A stretch of DNA of 64,000 bases. Origin: Cepaea nemoralis (taxonomy: Eukaryota; Mollusca; Gastropoda; Stylommatophora; Helicidae). The notes beneath the pieces were generated by a model. That model was not told the DNA's origin and did no database searches. It saw only the letters and a program-made list of their open reading frames with translations. This document shows, piece by piece, positions 11,864 through 22,125 of the stretch. The translations under genes were made by a program, and so were the position numbers. Every line of letters starts with the position of its first letter. The first letter of the stretch is position 1. The stretch is taken from assembly GCA_014155875.1 (NCBI GenBank), contig JACEFZ010014527.1, forward strand, positions 82,501 through 146,500, written 5' to 3'.

Positions 11864-11905
11864 GCTTGCTTACCTGTCTGTCTCTATATCTATCTGTCTG
11901 TATTG
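11689..11905. repeat. (TCTG)n / (TCCG)n microsatellite
   Basis: Tetranucleotide array in three blocks: TCTG, then TCCG from about 11729 to 11820, then TCTG again. The blocks indicate homogenisation of one variant in the middle. Confidence 0.98.
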
Positions 11906-12068
11906 AAAATTAGAATGTTGCATATGTAAAAGACATTAAAGTATATATATATATATATGTTAAAAATAGAGGGAAGTGTACTCTAGAAGCATACATGTCT
12001 CAGACTGTTGACTCACAGTTAACAACGGAAGACCCCCAATAACATACTCTTCTACTTCTTGCCTACAG

Positions 12069-12213
12069 GTGTACATCAGTCTTGTCGCAGCCTCCGTGTT
12101 TTTTATTCCCGCTTTCATTATCCTGGTGTGCTACATCGCCATCATCGTCCTCATCTTCAACAGCAGCCATCTTATCAACAACGTCTCCAGGAAGAACAGT
12201 ACTAAAGATGGAG
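12069..12213 (+). CDS. Receptor exon: end of ECL2, TM5, start of ICL3
   Basis: The exon follows a good pyrimidine tract and CTACAG and ends at GAG|GTAAGA. It begins VYISLVAASVFFIPAF and continues with IILVCYIAIIVLIF. This is TM5 with the conserved Pro and the CY pair, followed by a polar loop with NSS and SRKNSTKDG. Start phase 0, end phase 1. Its 145 bp cannot be an independent gene because it has no start codon and sits mid-domain. The preceding intron occupies at least the DNA back to the microsatellite at 11905. Confidence 0.85.
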
Positions 12214-12234
12214 GTAAGATTGCCGATTGATGTT

Positions 12235-13430
12235 CTGCCATTTGTCTTCCGAACATTCTGGTATTTGTCATCAAAGCGGGTGTTTTGTCGTTTGTCTTTA
12301 AGCATTAACGTTCTGTTATGTGTTGTCAAAGCTGACATTCTGTCATTTGTCTTGAACTGATGACATTCTAAAATATGTTTTCTAAAGCTGACATTCGCTC
12401 ATTTGTCTTATAAAGCTGACATTCTGTCATTTGTCATCTAAAGTTGACATTCTAACATTTGTTTTCTACAGTTGACATTCCATCATTTTTCTTAAGAAAC
12501 TGACATTCTATAATTTGTCATCAAAAGTTTACATCTGATATTATCTATTTTAAAAAATTCACTTTCCATCAGATGTCTTCGGAGGTGATATTGTATCTCT
12601 TGAGTTCAAAAGGTGACATTATATCAGTTGTTTCAAAAGCTGACATTGTATCAATTACTTCCAAAGGTGATAGTGTATCAATTTATTCAAAATGTGCATT
12701 TCTATCATTTGATTATTAATCTTGATATTATAGCCTTCGTCTACAAGTCCTGATATTTTATTCCTTTATTTCAAAAAATCAGTCAGTTGTCTTTAAAACT
12801 TCACATTTTAACATTTCTCTTAAAATATTCACATTTAATCATTTATCTTCAGAAGCTGATATGTTCTCATTTGTATTCAGTAGCTTAAATGCTATCATTT
12901 ATCTTTCCAAAAATGTTGATATTGTACGTATTTGTTTCATTTGTCTTTAAAATATGACATTCTATAATTGGACGAACCCATGTGATATTCTTACACGAGT
13001 TTTCAAAGTTTCACATTGTATCATTTGTCTTCTATATTTGACATTTTAATATGTGTCTTTAGAACTTGTTTATTGTCTTTAAAATTTCCCATTCATGTGT
13101 TGTCAGAATTTTACCTACTATTGTTTGACGTTATTATTTTATTTGTCTTCTGAATCTTGCATTTTATCATTTGTTTTCAACATCTTGACATTCCATCAAT
13201 TGTCTTCACATTACATCATTTGTCTTATATTTGACATTCTATATTTGTCTTCAACCTTTGACAATCTATAATTTGTCTTCAACGTTTTGACATTCTATCA
13301 TTTGCCTTCAACATTTGACATTATATCCTTTTTCTCGAACATTTGACATTATATCCTTTTTCTCCAACATTTGACATTCTATCATTTTTCTTCAACATTT
13401 AACATTCTACCATTTGTCTTCATGAGAAAT
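12235..13430. repeat. Degenerate minisatellite in receptor intron 1
   Basis: About 1.2 kb of diverged units of roughly 25-30 bp built on TGACATTCTATCATTTGTCT with TTCAACATT or TTAAAGC spacers. It begins about 20 bp after the TM5 exon donor. Units are most regular near 13190-13430. Confidence 0.8.
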
Positions 13431-14084
13431 ACCGACACCACCTCAGCTCAATCAATGCCCTGACATAGGAAACTGTTGCGGGTATATGAAGCTGTAGTCC
13501 GTCCGGTAGACCAGCGGCACGGATGAATAGATGGCCAAACATTGCCTACTGAAGAGACTCTTTAGACTGATATCTAACCCTTCTCCGACCAGCTTATGAC
13601 AGTGGCAGCGTAACGTCCTAACCATGACATGCCTGCTAATGAAGACAAAACTTCCTATTCAGCTACATGTCTATATGACAGACCGGCAACTCTCCAGAGT
13701 CCAGCAAACGTAGGTCCGTGTACCGAGGCTCCGCCGGATTCAATGCGCGACTTGGAACACGAGCAGCCGGAAAGGGGACAGGAGTAATCTGGAACACGTT
13801 TCCATTTGAGATGGTACTTCGGTAATGGGTTGGGGAGGGAGGATGAGAGATCTGTACCCCAACTTCACTCGAATAAAGGCAAGCCTATTTCCGGGCTCAC
13901 GTGATATGGGTGTGAATGTGTCGTGCTTAACGTTAAAATCCAGCCTTTCAGGGGATTGAAAGCCAACTAAATGCGAACGAACGAACGGATTAATTTTATT
14001 TGCAATGGGTAACAAAATGGCGGTTCGAATCCACCTCAAGGCGTGGATATTTTTTTTTAATCAAGGGCAAAAAGACAAACCCAA
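13431..14084. other. No gene seen
   Basis: Mixed-composition intron sequence. A minus-strand 99-codon frame at 13740-14039 has no recognisable domain and no splice support. Confidence 0.4.
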
Positions 14085-14215
14085 ACTTGCACAGTCCGCG
14101 GCAACTGCACTAGCCAAGCCACCTGAATTCCTAAAGCTCAAAACTCCCCTGTCCTACACCGCAAGGTATTATAGGCAGTAGATGATCTTTTTGTAACAGT
14201 GATTGGGCAATAGTT
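14085..14215 (+). repeat. Interspersed repeat, family D
   Basis: Shares GCACTAGCC, the CTTAATTCCTCA-like segment and CACCGCAAGGTA with 60835-60960 and 63480-63725. The 63480 copy has a tRNA-like head, so D is probably another SINE family. Confidence 0.55.
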
Positions 14216-14261
14216 CATGCCTCGCATCTACATCTTGCCACAGGAACGATTAGTTACTTGC

Positions 14262-14502
14262 GTTTCCTTTACAGGACGTCGCTGTCAATCCCAGCATTTG
14301 TTTGCGTATTTTTAATTTCTTGACAACTTTGTTACGTTCGGCAATTTTGACAATGCTTTCTGAACGACTCTAGCTCATACCATTGTATGAAAACCATCGC
14401 AAGGCAGCCTGTTTCCAAATCTCCAACAGCTGTGTTTCGAATGTGGTCTACGGGATTGGGAATTGCGTTCGTAACCCCTTCACCTTAACGTCGACTCACA
14501 GT
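14262..14502 (-). mobile_element. S1-family SINE, minus strand
   Basis: Reverse complement of the S1 body: GACAATGCTTTCTGAACGAC, CTTTACAGGACGTCGCTGTC, and head GTTTCGAATGTGG. Diverged from the 1029 copy. Confidence 0.8.
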
Positions 14503-14526
14503 AAAAAATAAAACAGCTCAAAGGAT

Positions 14527-14696
14527 TGAATATACAGGGTGTATTTCTAATGACTGTGGGGTTTTGAAAATATTGCCGTTCCAAGTTTTGTATTCACCTT
14601 CTGTGAACTCATGCAACATACAAGGTAAATACAAAACTTGCAACTGCAATATTTTCAAAAGCCCACAGTCGTTAAACATACACACTGTGAACGTCA
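14527..14696. mobile_element. Palindromic MITE
   Basis: About 165 bp with long inverted arms. The left is TATACAGGGTGTATTTCTAA with TGACTGTGGGGTTTTG; the right is the inverse ending CATACACACTGTGA. Two further copies, one split (7617-8178) and one half (59615-59702), confirm mobility. A CAGGGTG start next to TA is compatible with a Tc1/mariner-type MITE, but that class is my inference. Confidence 0.75.
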
Positions 14697-15356
14697 AACT
14701 GCACCTCCAAGAAGAACGAAGTACCACAATGTAATATACAAGTAAATGGGAATATTCTTCAACAAGGGAATCGGTACAATTATCTCGGAACAGTAATAAC
14801 ATCTGATGGGAGATGCCTTGAAGAGATTAGAACAAGAATCGCCATGGCGAAGGTAGCCTTTTACAAGACGAAAAACAATCTGACCAATAAAAAGATGTCA
14901 TTTGAAACGAGAAAAAGAGTGTTGAGGGGATACATAGAGCCTGTTCTTTTGTATGGATGTAAAACTTGGACAATGAGCAGTCAAGCTGAAAAACATCTGA
15001 TGGCTGCAGAAATGTGGTTTCTGAGGAAAATGCAAAGAATACCATGGACAGACAGAAAAACCAATGACCAAGTACTACTAGAGACAAGTTAAAATCGTAA
15101 ATTGATTAGAGAAATTAGACTTAGACAGTCAAAATGTTTTGGACATGTTATGAGAAGAAATGGATTGGAGAATTTAGTGACAACTGGCAAGATCGAAGGA
15201 AACAGACCAAGAGGAAGACCGAGAGGAAAATACCTGGATGGCTTGGTCACGTGGCATGGACGAGACAGGAACACTGAGCTGATCCACGACGCTGGTGATC
15301 GAGTGAAATGGCGAGTCATGACCGCCCACGCTTTCCGGCATGGCACATAATTGATT
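14697..15356 (+). pseudogene. RTE-like LINE, RT C-terminal part
   Basis: One frame runs from about 14733 with a single in-frame stop at 15090, where TAA replaces a Glu codon. It contains YNYLGTVITSDGRCLEEI, LLYGCKTWTMSSQAEKHL, MWFLRKMQRIPWTDRKTN, IRLRQSKCFGHVMRRNGLE and NRPRGRPRGKYLDGL, the C-terminal pattern of RTE-clade reverse transcriptases. The catalytic RT motifs lie upstream of the truncation. It ends in a short ATTGATTGA tail. At least four other truncated copies of the family are in the window. Confidence 0.9.
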
Positions 15357-15477
15357 GAGGACAGTCTCGCAGAACTCCTTCATATCTACGTTGTTTACAA
15401 CAGGAAGTGAAAATTCGTGGGGGGGACAAATGTGTCCGCACTAACTGGCATATGCAGATTGGTCTCATCATCATCAC

Positions 15478-15860
15478 CACGTGACATGCCGATATGCGTA
15501 GTTGGTCAAGTTTCGCCATATCACACGATCGTGGATCAGTCGCGGGTTCTTGTCTCGGCCATACCATGTGGCCAAGCAATCTAGATATTTACTTCTCTGC
15601 CTTCCCCTTGTTTTGTTTCCTCAATCTTGCCAGTTGTTACCAATGTATCTAGTTTAATTCTTCTTATAGCTTGCCCAAAACATTTTGACTGTCTATATGT
15701 AATTCCTCTAATCAGTTTACAGTTTCCTTTGTTTCTTGTAGGACATGGTTATTGTTGTTTTTTTTCCATGGCATGCTTAGCATTTTCCTCAGAAACCACA
15801 TTTCCAATGCCATTAGATGTGGGTTTTTTTCCAGCTTGTCTGCTCATTACAGATTGCTCT
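15478..15860 (-). pseudogene. RTE-like LINE fragment, minus strand
   Basis: Reverse complement of the same tail: GATCGTGGATCAG, GTCTCGGCCATACCATGTGG, TTGCCAGTTGTTACCAATGT, ATTTTGACTGTC and CTCAGAAACCACATTTC. Frames are broken. It faces the plus-strand copy ending at 15356, so the two 3' ends converge. Confidence 0.85.
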
Positions 15861-16405
15861 AGGCCTTGCAATGAAAAGGATCATGAAATATTAAAATTTT
15901 AAGAGCCACCATCTCAGACATTTCCAACATTTTTTAATTCTTTCAGGACAAACCATGGCGGACAATCAGGACATATCAGAATCAGTGCCAAACTGTCTGT
16001 TTGGACCGAACAATAATGGATGTCAGAAAATGGGAAATAGTAGAGTGGTACAGTTATGACCTACAATGTTGCTAATATGGTAGCAGACATGTTGTATTAT
16101 ATATCAACTTACAACAGGTTACTTGGGGAAAACTGCTGTTTTGATATCTTAATTGAGACAACATTTAGCATTGACAACATTTCGGTGATATATATAAGCT
16201 CATGGCAGATATTGAAAGTCCCTTCAGGCTATAAATCATCCCATGGCACTTCATCAGACACCGAGAAAATTAGCCCTTTCTTTACCTAACAATAACCATA
16301 TATGTTGTACTGGTGCCCGTTTTTAATAGACGTTTGAACAGGAGTGTTGATTTCTTTCGATGATTCACTAGCTTATATAAAAACGTGAATGACTTCTCTT
16401 TGCAG
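15861..16405. other. No gene seen
   Basis: AT-rich intron sequence leading to the acceptor TTCTCTTTGCAG at 16405. No repeat family recognised. Confidence 0.45.
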
Positions 16406-16522
16406 AATTGTTGCGAGAAAACAGTACGAGAGGCGGGAGAACTGTAAACTGTCAAAGCTCACGGGGAATAATCCCGCAGGCCAAGATTAGAACTATTAAA
16501 ATGACTTTTCTTATCGTTCTTG
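16406..16522 (+). CDS. Receptor exon: ICL3 and first half of TM6
   Basis: The acceptor is CTTCTCTTTGCAG and the donor CTTG|GTAGGT. With one base from the TM5 exon it opens E-LLRENSTRGG, then SSRGIIPQAKIRTIKMTF and LIVL. The basic stretch AKIRTIKMTF is the classic junction of ICL3 and TM6 in this receptor group. Its length is 117 bp with phase 1 on both sides, so it would remain in frame if skipped. It is too short to show as a long open frame and was found by motif and phase matching. Confidence 0.88.
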
Positions 16523-16614
16523 GTAGGTCTTTCGGGAAATTAAGTGTAATATGTGATGTTTGCCCGTTTGTTTGTGTGTCTTAATGAATTACAGCCAGTC
16601 TGTCTGCCTGGTTG

Positions 16615-16850
16615 ACTATTGGCTGATCTGTCTGTCTGTCTGTCTGTCTGTCTGGGTGGGGGATGTATGTGTGGGTGGGGAAATGTGTGTGGGTGGGTGG
16701 CGGCATGTATGTTTGCCTGAGTCTGTGTGAGTGCGTGGAGGTATGTGTGAGTGGGTGGGGGTGTAGTGGGTGGGGGATATGTTGATGTCTGAGGGATGTG
16801 TGGGTGGCTGCTAGTGTGAGGGTGGATGGGGGATGTGTCTCACAACATTG
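16615..16850. repeat. (TCTG)n and GTGGGTGG-rich low complexity
   Basis: A short TCTG run, then TGTGTGGGTGGG-type sequence resembling, in reverse, the CCCACACA array at 2665-3430. A minus-strand frame is an artefact. Confidence 0.8.
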
Positions 16851-16854
16851 CAAT

Positions 16855-17093
16855 ATACACTGTTTATGTTTACAACTTTCATTTGACAATGTTTTTTTTT
16901 TCCATGTAAATGTACCATGCGTAATACGCATTATTTATGCTTACAAAATCCATTTGACAATGTTTTTTCCCTATGTAAATGTAACATGCACATTTGATGA
17001 ATGAAAGATGAGTAATCGAAAAGGCCGAATGTAAGACGGGCCTGCGTGCCCAATTTGTTACCCTTTTAAAATAAAGTTTGTTCGTTCGTTCGT

Positions 17094-17095
<2 letters not shown>
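16855..17095 (+). mobile_element. 3' end of LINE-like family T with internal duplication
   Basis: The segment with TTTGACAATGTTTTTT and CATGTAAATGTA occurs twice (about 16880-16920 and 16950-16990). It is followed by GACGGGCCTGCGTGCCCAAT and TTTTAAAATAAAG, and a TTCG tail that grades into TCTG. Same family as 2515-2660 and 8020-8094. Confidence 0.7.
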
Positions 17096-17180
<85 letters not shown>

Positions 17181-17202
17181 GCCTTTCTGTCTGTCTGTCT
17201 GG
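17096..17202. repeat. (TCTG)n microsatellite
   Basis: About 105 bp of TCTG directly at the tail of family T. Confidence 0.98.
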
Positions 17203-17291
17203 AACAAAATACAAATTTGCCGAATACGGGCTTACCTCGGAGTCAACGCAAACACACAACATCCACTGCATAGTAAAATTAAGAAGGTAGG

Positions 17292-19361
17292 TGTCACGAG
17301 CGCCCTGAGTTAACCCAGATAATAATACCGATGTTTGCGTGGCGTATATTTCCTGGGCCACAACAGTCGTACTAACAGAGTAAACACAGCTGCACAGGTT
17401 ACATCGTGTCAGCCCATAAACACATTTGGTGGTGAGTGAGAAGGAATAGATACACAGAGTTGGCAGTTCATTAACAAGTAGAATCACATATATTGTCACC
17501 ACGGAACAGAAGAGTGACAAGTTTGTCAACATTTGAATGCAGATGGAAGCCGTGAGATCACAGGGGCAGATGTAAAACGGAAGTACCTAGTACGGAAAAC
17601 AGTGCATCTGTCAATTCTTGGTTTCCGGAACATCAAGATGATTGGCAGCTTGGTATCGAAACTCTTTGTTGGGAGTATACAGAAACTAGCTGGCTTGTTT
17701 TGAGAATCTAGGCAATTACTGACAACTTTGACAGGATTTAAGCCAGGAAAATAGTTCTTGACAGGGGATGATTTGCCACTGTGCACCTGTGTGGGGGAGT
17801 AAAGGATAACGTCACGTGGACAACTTTGGTAGTTTGCCATATAAACTCGAGTTGAGATCAACTAGGGTGGACTTGAATAATGCTTTAGTTAGAGTGCAGG
17901 GCACTGCAGTGCTTAGTGGAAATAATATCTACCGTGTGTTAATTAGTGACTTAATTTTACACGTGCCTATATGGCAGATGTAGATATGATTTATAGGACT
18001 GCAGTAGTGCCATTTAAGGTATAACTTATTATATTATATTCGTTATAATTACTATAGACTGTGGCCTTGTTAAACTATAGTGTGATGATTAGCACTGTTA
18101 GTGGAAACTAGCTAGAATAGATTAGTGAAGTGTTGATAAGCTTTACTAGTTGAGTAATGAGAGGGAATTGGGATCTTCCCGTAGGTGTCCCTGGTGGGCG
18201 GGGTTCCGCATTCTGTTTGCTGATATTTTTTCTTTGTCATAGCCTGATTCGACTCTAAGTGGGTAGCTAATCTGCTCTGTGACTAAGTCTAGTTAGCTAA
18301 AGATCATTAAGCAAGGTGATAGGCTTACACTCAGCCGAAGGGATCAGTGACTAGTACTATCACCAGATGTGTTGTTTCTATCCTAGGTTCCCTACCAGAT
18401 CCAAGGAAACTCTACAAGTTTTGGGAAAGAATTTAAAAAAAACCCATTCTGAAGAACACCAGTTCAAGAGTCAATAAAGTTGCATACAGAAACGTAACTT
18501 AAGCTAGGAGGAAGTTGATTCACCAAAGATAGTGATGATTACTGATGCACCACCAGCATCAGACAGTAGTAACTAAATGAGAACAGTCTAATAGTTACCT
18601 AGTGTTATATAATCTCGTGTAATAGAACACATGACATTATATGTGAGGCTGGATAGACACGAGTGAGGATCAATCCAATACAGTAACAATTAACATTAGT
18701 AAGTAGCCCTTATGAACTGAGTGGTTCGATGTGCAACAAGGATGATCTGTCGACTAACTAACTAACTAACTAACTGCGTACACACTGCAAAAGACTTGTG
18801 CAGTTTGTTTAGGAACATTAGGAACGGACATTGTGTAGAGTGCAACCGGTCCCTGATTAACTCTTAATACCCCGGTGTCTATTTCGGATGTTCATGAAAT
18901 TGGATTACCAGAGGTCTACAGAGGCAAAGCAGTATCCGGCAAGATGGTTCCGGCAACGGGTGAGACGTACTTGTTCTGACGTAACGTGCTGTGGTCTATC
19001 TTTGCTGTGATCAGCTGACTGAGTTGATGTCTGAGAGACAGAGTCTACACACTTTATAGAACACGTCACACATTTTCTTCGCATACACGTCTCATACACG
19101 TTACACTTTTATTTTAATAAATTAATCTTTATTAATTTCTAGAAGCAAGAGTTGTTGAGTATGTTGCGTTGGGGAAGTATGAGAAGGGGGCATAGTACGA
19201 CAGTGTGAAAGTGATAGGAAAAGGTGTCCATAGGCTGATGGAGTGTGTTGGACGGAAGCTGGTGGATTCTCCAGAATATTGAGAGGGAAAAAAAAAAATA
19301 TTATAATGTGGGTGTCGGATCTCCTCACTCCAGGGACGACACTTTAAAGGAGGACACGACA
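17292..19361. mobile_element. LTR-like insertion with 5-bp target duplication
   Basis: The 2070-bp insert begins TGTCACGAGCGCC and ends GGACACGACA. It is flanked by GTAGG on both sides (17287-17291 and 19362-19366) and interrupts the I-like LINE. TG...CA ends and a 5-bp duplication are the signature of LTR-retrotransposon integration. No gag or pol frame is visible and no second copy of the terminal sequence occurs inside, so a large solo LTR is the simplest reading. A TTTTAATAAATTAAT near 19112 could be a polyadenylation signal. A non-autonomous element of another class is possible. Confidence 0.65.
18717..18776 (+). pseudogene. Short I-like LINE 3' end
   Basis: ACTGAGTGGTTCGATGTGCA, AGGATGATCTGTCGAC and (TAAC)n match the last 45 bp and tail of the copy ending at 25357. 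It lies inside the LTR-like insertion, so it entered later or was carried with it. Confidence 0.8.
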
Positions 19362-20284
19362 GTAGGGCAGCAGGTTACAAAGAGGAAAGTCGTGGATGGG
19401 TCAAGCCGAAGACATTCTTCAACAGGTGTATTCACTTGAGGACTTAGAACCTTGCGTGGAGTGGGTACAAGTGCCAACAGATTTCTGTACGTCCTTTTCA
19501 GTGTGCATCCAACTAGACAGGAAATGCAGACAAGAAAATTCGGCTGCTGTGGAGGCGGAAATACAAGCTTTGATCTTCGAGAATTCTTTAGAGGGTGGTG
19601 CTCTCATTTACACAGATGGGTCAGTCGTTCGACGAATGAGAAGTTCGTGGGCCTTTACGGCTCAGGCCGGAGGAAGAACTATGAAGGAAGATTCTGGTGT
19701 TTTTGCCTTGACCACAAATAGCCTGTCTATGGAAGTCATGGCAGTAAGTAAAGCAATAACATGGCTTGAGACACAGACCTTCACTCGGGCATGTTTCCGT
19801 AGTGACTAAATGCGTATACTCAGGGAGAGAGCGATGGTGTGGATCCGAAGAGTGTGGTTACTGTCCCTGAAGCGATCTCAGCTGGCAAAGATTAGTCACA
19901 TTTTCTGGTGTACAAAGAAATGAACAGGCTGATAGGCTTGCATGTAGGTATACTGTGGAAGGCGGACGAGCTATGGACCAGGCTGATATTCTGAATGCTC
20001 TACGAGAAGTAAGTCGTTCGCGAGAACCAAGTGATGACTATGAATTTACAACCATGGTTAGGCTGCGAGAACAGCAAGTTAAAAGAGGTGTGGCCAAACA
20101 ACACCACTACGCAGGAAGTCAAAAAGATTAATAAACCAACAAAGAACTGGTGTCGTTAGCCGCTACACGCTGCGGGATTTGCTGAGGTCGGAATCCGAGC
20201 ACTTATGGACTGAATGACTCGATGTGCAATGAGGATAATCTGTCGACTAACTAACTAACTAACTATCTGTCTGTATGTCTGTAT

Positions 20285-20432
20285 GTCTCCAGTTAAAGGT
20301 TGGGCGGACACATAATCAGGCTGCAGATGGAACCACAGTAGTGAGACTCTGCGACAACTGTTAGAAATGAGGACGATCCCGTATAGGAAAGTCCCGAGTG
20401 CTGTAGGGTCGGTCCTTGACTTAAATCAACTC
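20285..20432 (+). pseudogene. I-like LINE 3' end fragment
   Basis: ACACATAATCAGGCTGCAGA, AATGAGGACGATCCCGTATA and GGTCGGTCCTTGACTTAAAT correspond to the tail subfamily at 9577-9770 and 33655-33835. Frame broken. Confidence 0.7.
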
Positions 20433-20527
20433 AATTATATATATCTAATTACCGTTTAATATATGCATTATGTGTTCCGTTGGCTAATTACCTTTTAATA
20501 ACATTTATTCCGTTATCTACTTTGCAG

Positions 20528-20708
20528 TTTTCATTCTTTGCTGGAGTCCGTATTTTATATTCAATCTTTGCCACGTGTTTGGGGCCCTGCCAAGGTCGCA
20601 GTCCATTGAGAAGATCACAACTTTTATACAAAGTATGGCCCCACTGAACTCTGCCGCAAATCCTATAATATATGGGATTTTTAGTACCAGAGTATGTCGT
20701 TATATTAA
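20528..20708 (+). CDS. Receptor exon: TM6, ECL3, TM7
   Basis: Acceptor CTACTTTGCAG; with one base from the previous exon it reads [43 protein letters not shown] and [22 protein letters not shown] (TM6) and NPIIY (TM7) are diagnostic class A GPCR motifs, and [11 protein letters not shown] is typical of CCAP-receptor relatives. It ends ATTAA|GTAAGT, a strong donor. If unspliced, translation would stop at once (AAG TAA, 20707-20712). The phase fits the exon at 25615. Confidence 0.92.
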
Positions 20709-20789
20709 GTAAGTTTATAAATCCTAGTTTCTCTGTGTATTTGTTTACGTGGTGTTAAACATATATTTACAGCCTACAATGCTGTCTGC

Positions 20790-20935
20790 ATGTAAGATTA
20801 ACTAAAAGTAGACAAATTAAGAAATATATAATGAAAGCAGAAATGCGGTTTCTAAAGAACGTTCCAATAATACCATGGCCGGGCAGAAAAAGAAAAGTGA
20901 ACAAAGGTATTCTTTAAAAAAAAAAAAACAGTTGA
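20790..20935 (+). pseudogene. Short RTE-like LINE fragment
   Basis: AGCAGAAATGCGGTTTCTAA and ATAATACCATGGCCGGGCAG parallel GCAGAAATGTGGTTTCTGAG and AATACCATGGACAGACAG at 15007-15056. Followed by an A run. Confidence 0.6.
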
Positions 20936-20995
20936 AACAGTATACTGAGACGTTAGAGGTAGAATATCACATTTTTGGGGGGTACTAGAGACTGC

Positions 20996-21404
20996 AGCTT
21001 CTCCTCCTCCTCCTCGTCCTCGTCCTCGTCCTCGTCCTCCTCCTTCTCCTCCTTCTTCTTCTTCTTCTTCTTTCCTACTACTACTAACACTAATACTACT
21101 ACCACTACTGCTACTGCTACTACCACTACTACTACTATCACTACTACTACTACTACTTCTACTACTAACACTATTACTACTACCACTACTACTACTACCA
21201 CTACTACTACTACCACTACTGCTACTACCCCTACTACTACTACCACTACTGGTACTACCACTACTACTACTATCACTACTACTACTACTACCACTACTAC
21301 TACTACTACTACTACCACCAATACTGCTACTACCACCACTACTACTACCACTACTACTTCTACTACTACTACTACTACTACTACCACTACTACTACTACC
21401 ACTA

Positions 21405-21453
<49 letters not shown>

Positions 21454-21493
21454 CACTACTACTACTACCACTACTACTACCACCACTACTACT
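20996..21493. repeat. CTC/CTT then (CTA)n trinucleotide array
   Basis: A pyrimidine-rich CTC/CTT block (20996-21075) runs into about 410 bp of (CTA)n with CCA and GCT variants. The same array resumes at 25358, on the far side of the I-like LINE. Confidence 0.95.
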
Positions 21494-21733
21494 TCTTCCG
21501 GTTTCAAGATGGCGACGGACGGTCGTGTTGTTTTGTGTTCGTTAACTTTTTCGCGTAAGGGATGGATTTATTCATCTCTTGCGGGTAATTGGTGTGCCAG
21601 GATGTAAAACCAGGAGTTTCTACTCAAGATCTGCGCGGGTGCTACGGAGTTCGTGCATCGAGCGAAGCCATCCTTGAGTGAATTTTCAGCAGCGTGTGTG
21701 GTTATCAGCAGTCTGTGTTTACGTTTTTTCAAC

Positions 21734-22125
21734 ATGGCGGAAGAACATGTTCTTTCCGAGCGATCAACAGTCAACATAACGAAGCGGCGTGGTAGCCGCG
21801 CAGGGACAAAGAAGCAAGGTAAGCGCGGGGGTTTGAGACGTTTTAGACTCAAGTGTCACCGTCTAGGACTCAGGAACATCCGTATTCTATATTGGAACTG
21901 TGCCAGTGTAAAACAACGGGGCTCTATTTTAGAAACCCTAGTTTACAGGAACGACATTGTAGCACTCCAGGAGACGAGACTGGGCGATCAGCTACTCCGA
22001 ATTGCCGGCTTCAAATGTTTCTACAACAGACGACATCTGGGAACGGCGATTCTCGTTCGCGACAGCATGGTGGCGTCAGAGCTAGACATGTCCAGTTGGG
22101 ACAGTGACGATATACAATACAGGCG
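21734..22125 (+). pseudogene. I-like LINE: N-terminus and first half of endonuclease
   Basis: From an ATG at 21734 (MAEEHVLSERS), followed by a basic segment (KRRGSRAGTKKQGKRGG) and the start of an AP-endonuclease-like domain: RILYWNCASVKQRG and DIVALQETRLGD, where the Asn and Glu are catalytic positions. The domain nicks target DNA to prime reverse transcription. A longer frame opens at 21653, but the ATG at 21734 precedes the basic region in good context. A frameshift near 22120 ends the frame at RR-stop. Confidence 0.85.

Larger units (their letters stand above)
17205..20262 (+). mobile_element. I-like LINE copy split by a 2.07-kb insertion
   Basis: The parts 17205-17291 and 19367-20262 align end to end with 24350-25340 of the long I-like copy: CAACGCAAACACACA and CATCCACTGCATAGT left of the insertion, GAGGAAAGTCGTGGATGGG right of it. 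The right part keeps an open frame of 137 codons with ALIYTDGSVV and SMEVMAVSKAI (RNase H) and then degrades through frameshifts. It ends CTGTCGACTAACTAACTAAC, the (CTAA)n tail subfamily. 5'-truncated and dead. Confidence 0.85.

Noticed and set aside
20707..20712. Receptor ending at AAG TAA after TM7
   Set aside because: GTAAGT is a strong donor at this point, and a phase-matched exon with a plausible cytoplasmic tail follows at 25615.
20953..21607. Poly-Thr and poly-Val frames of about 200 codons in the CTA array
   Set aside because: Microsatellite artefact, no start context or domain.
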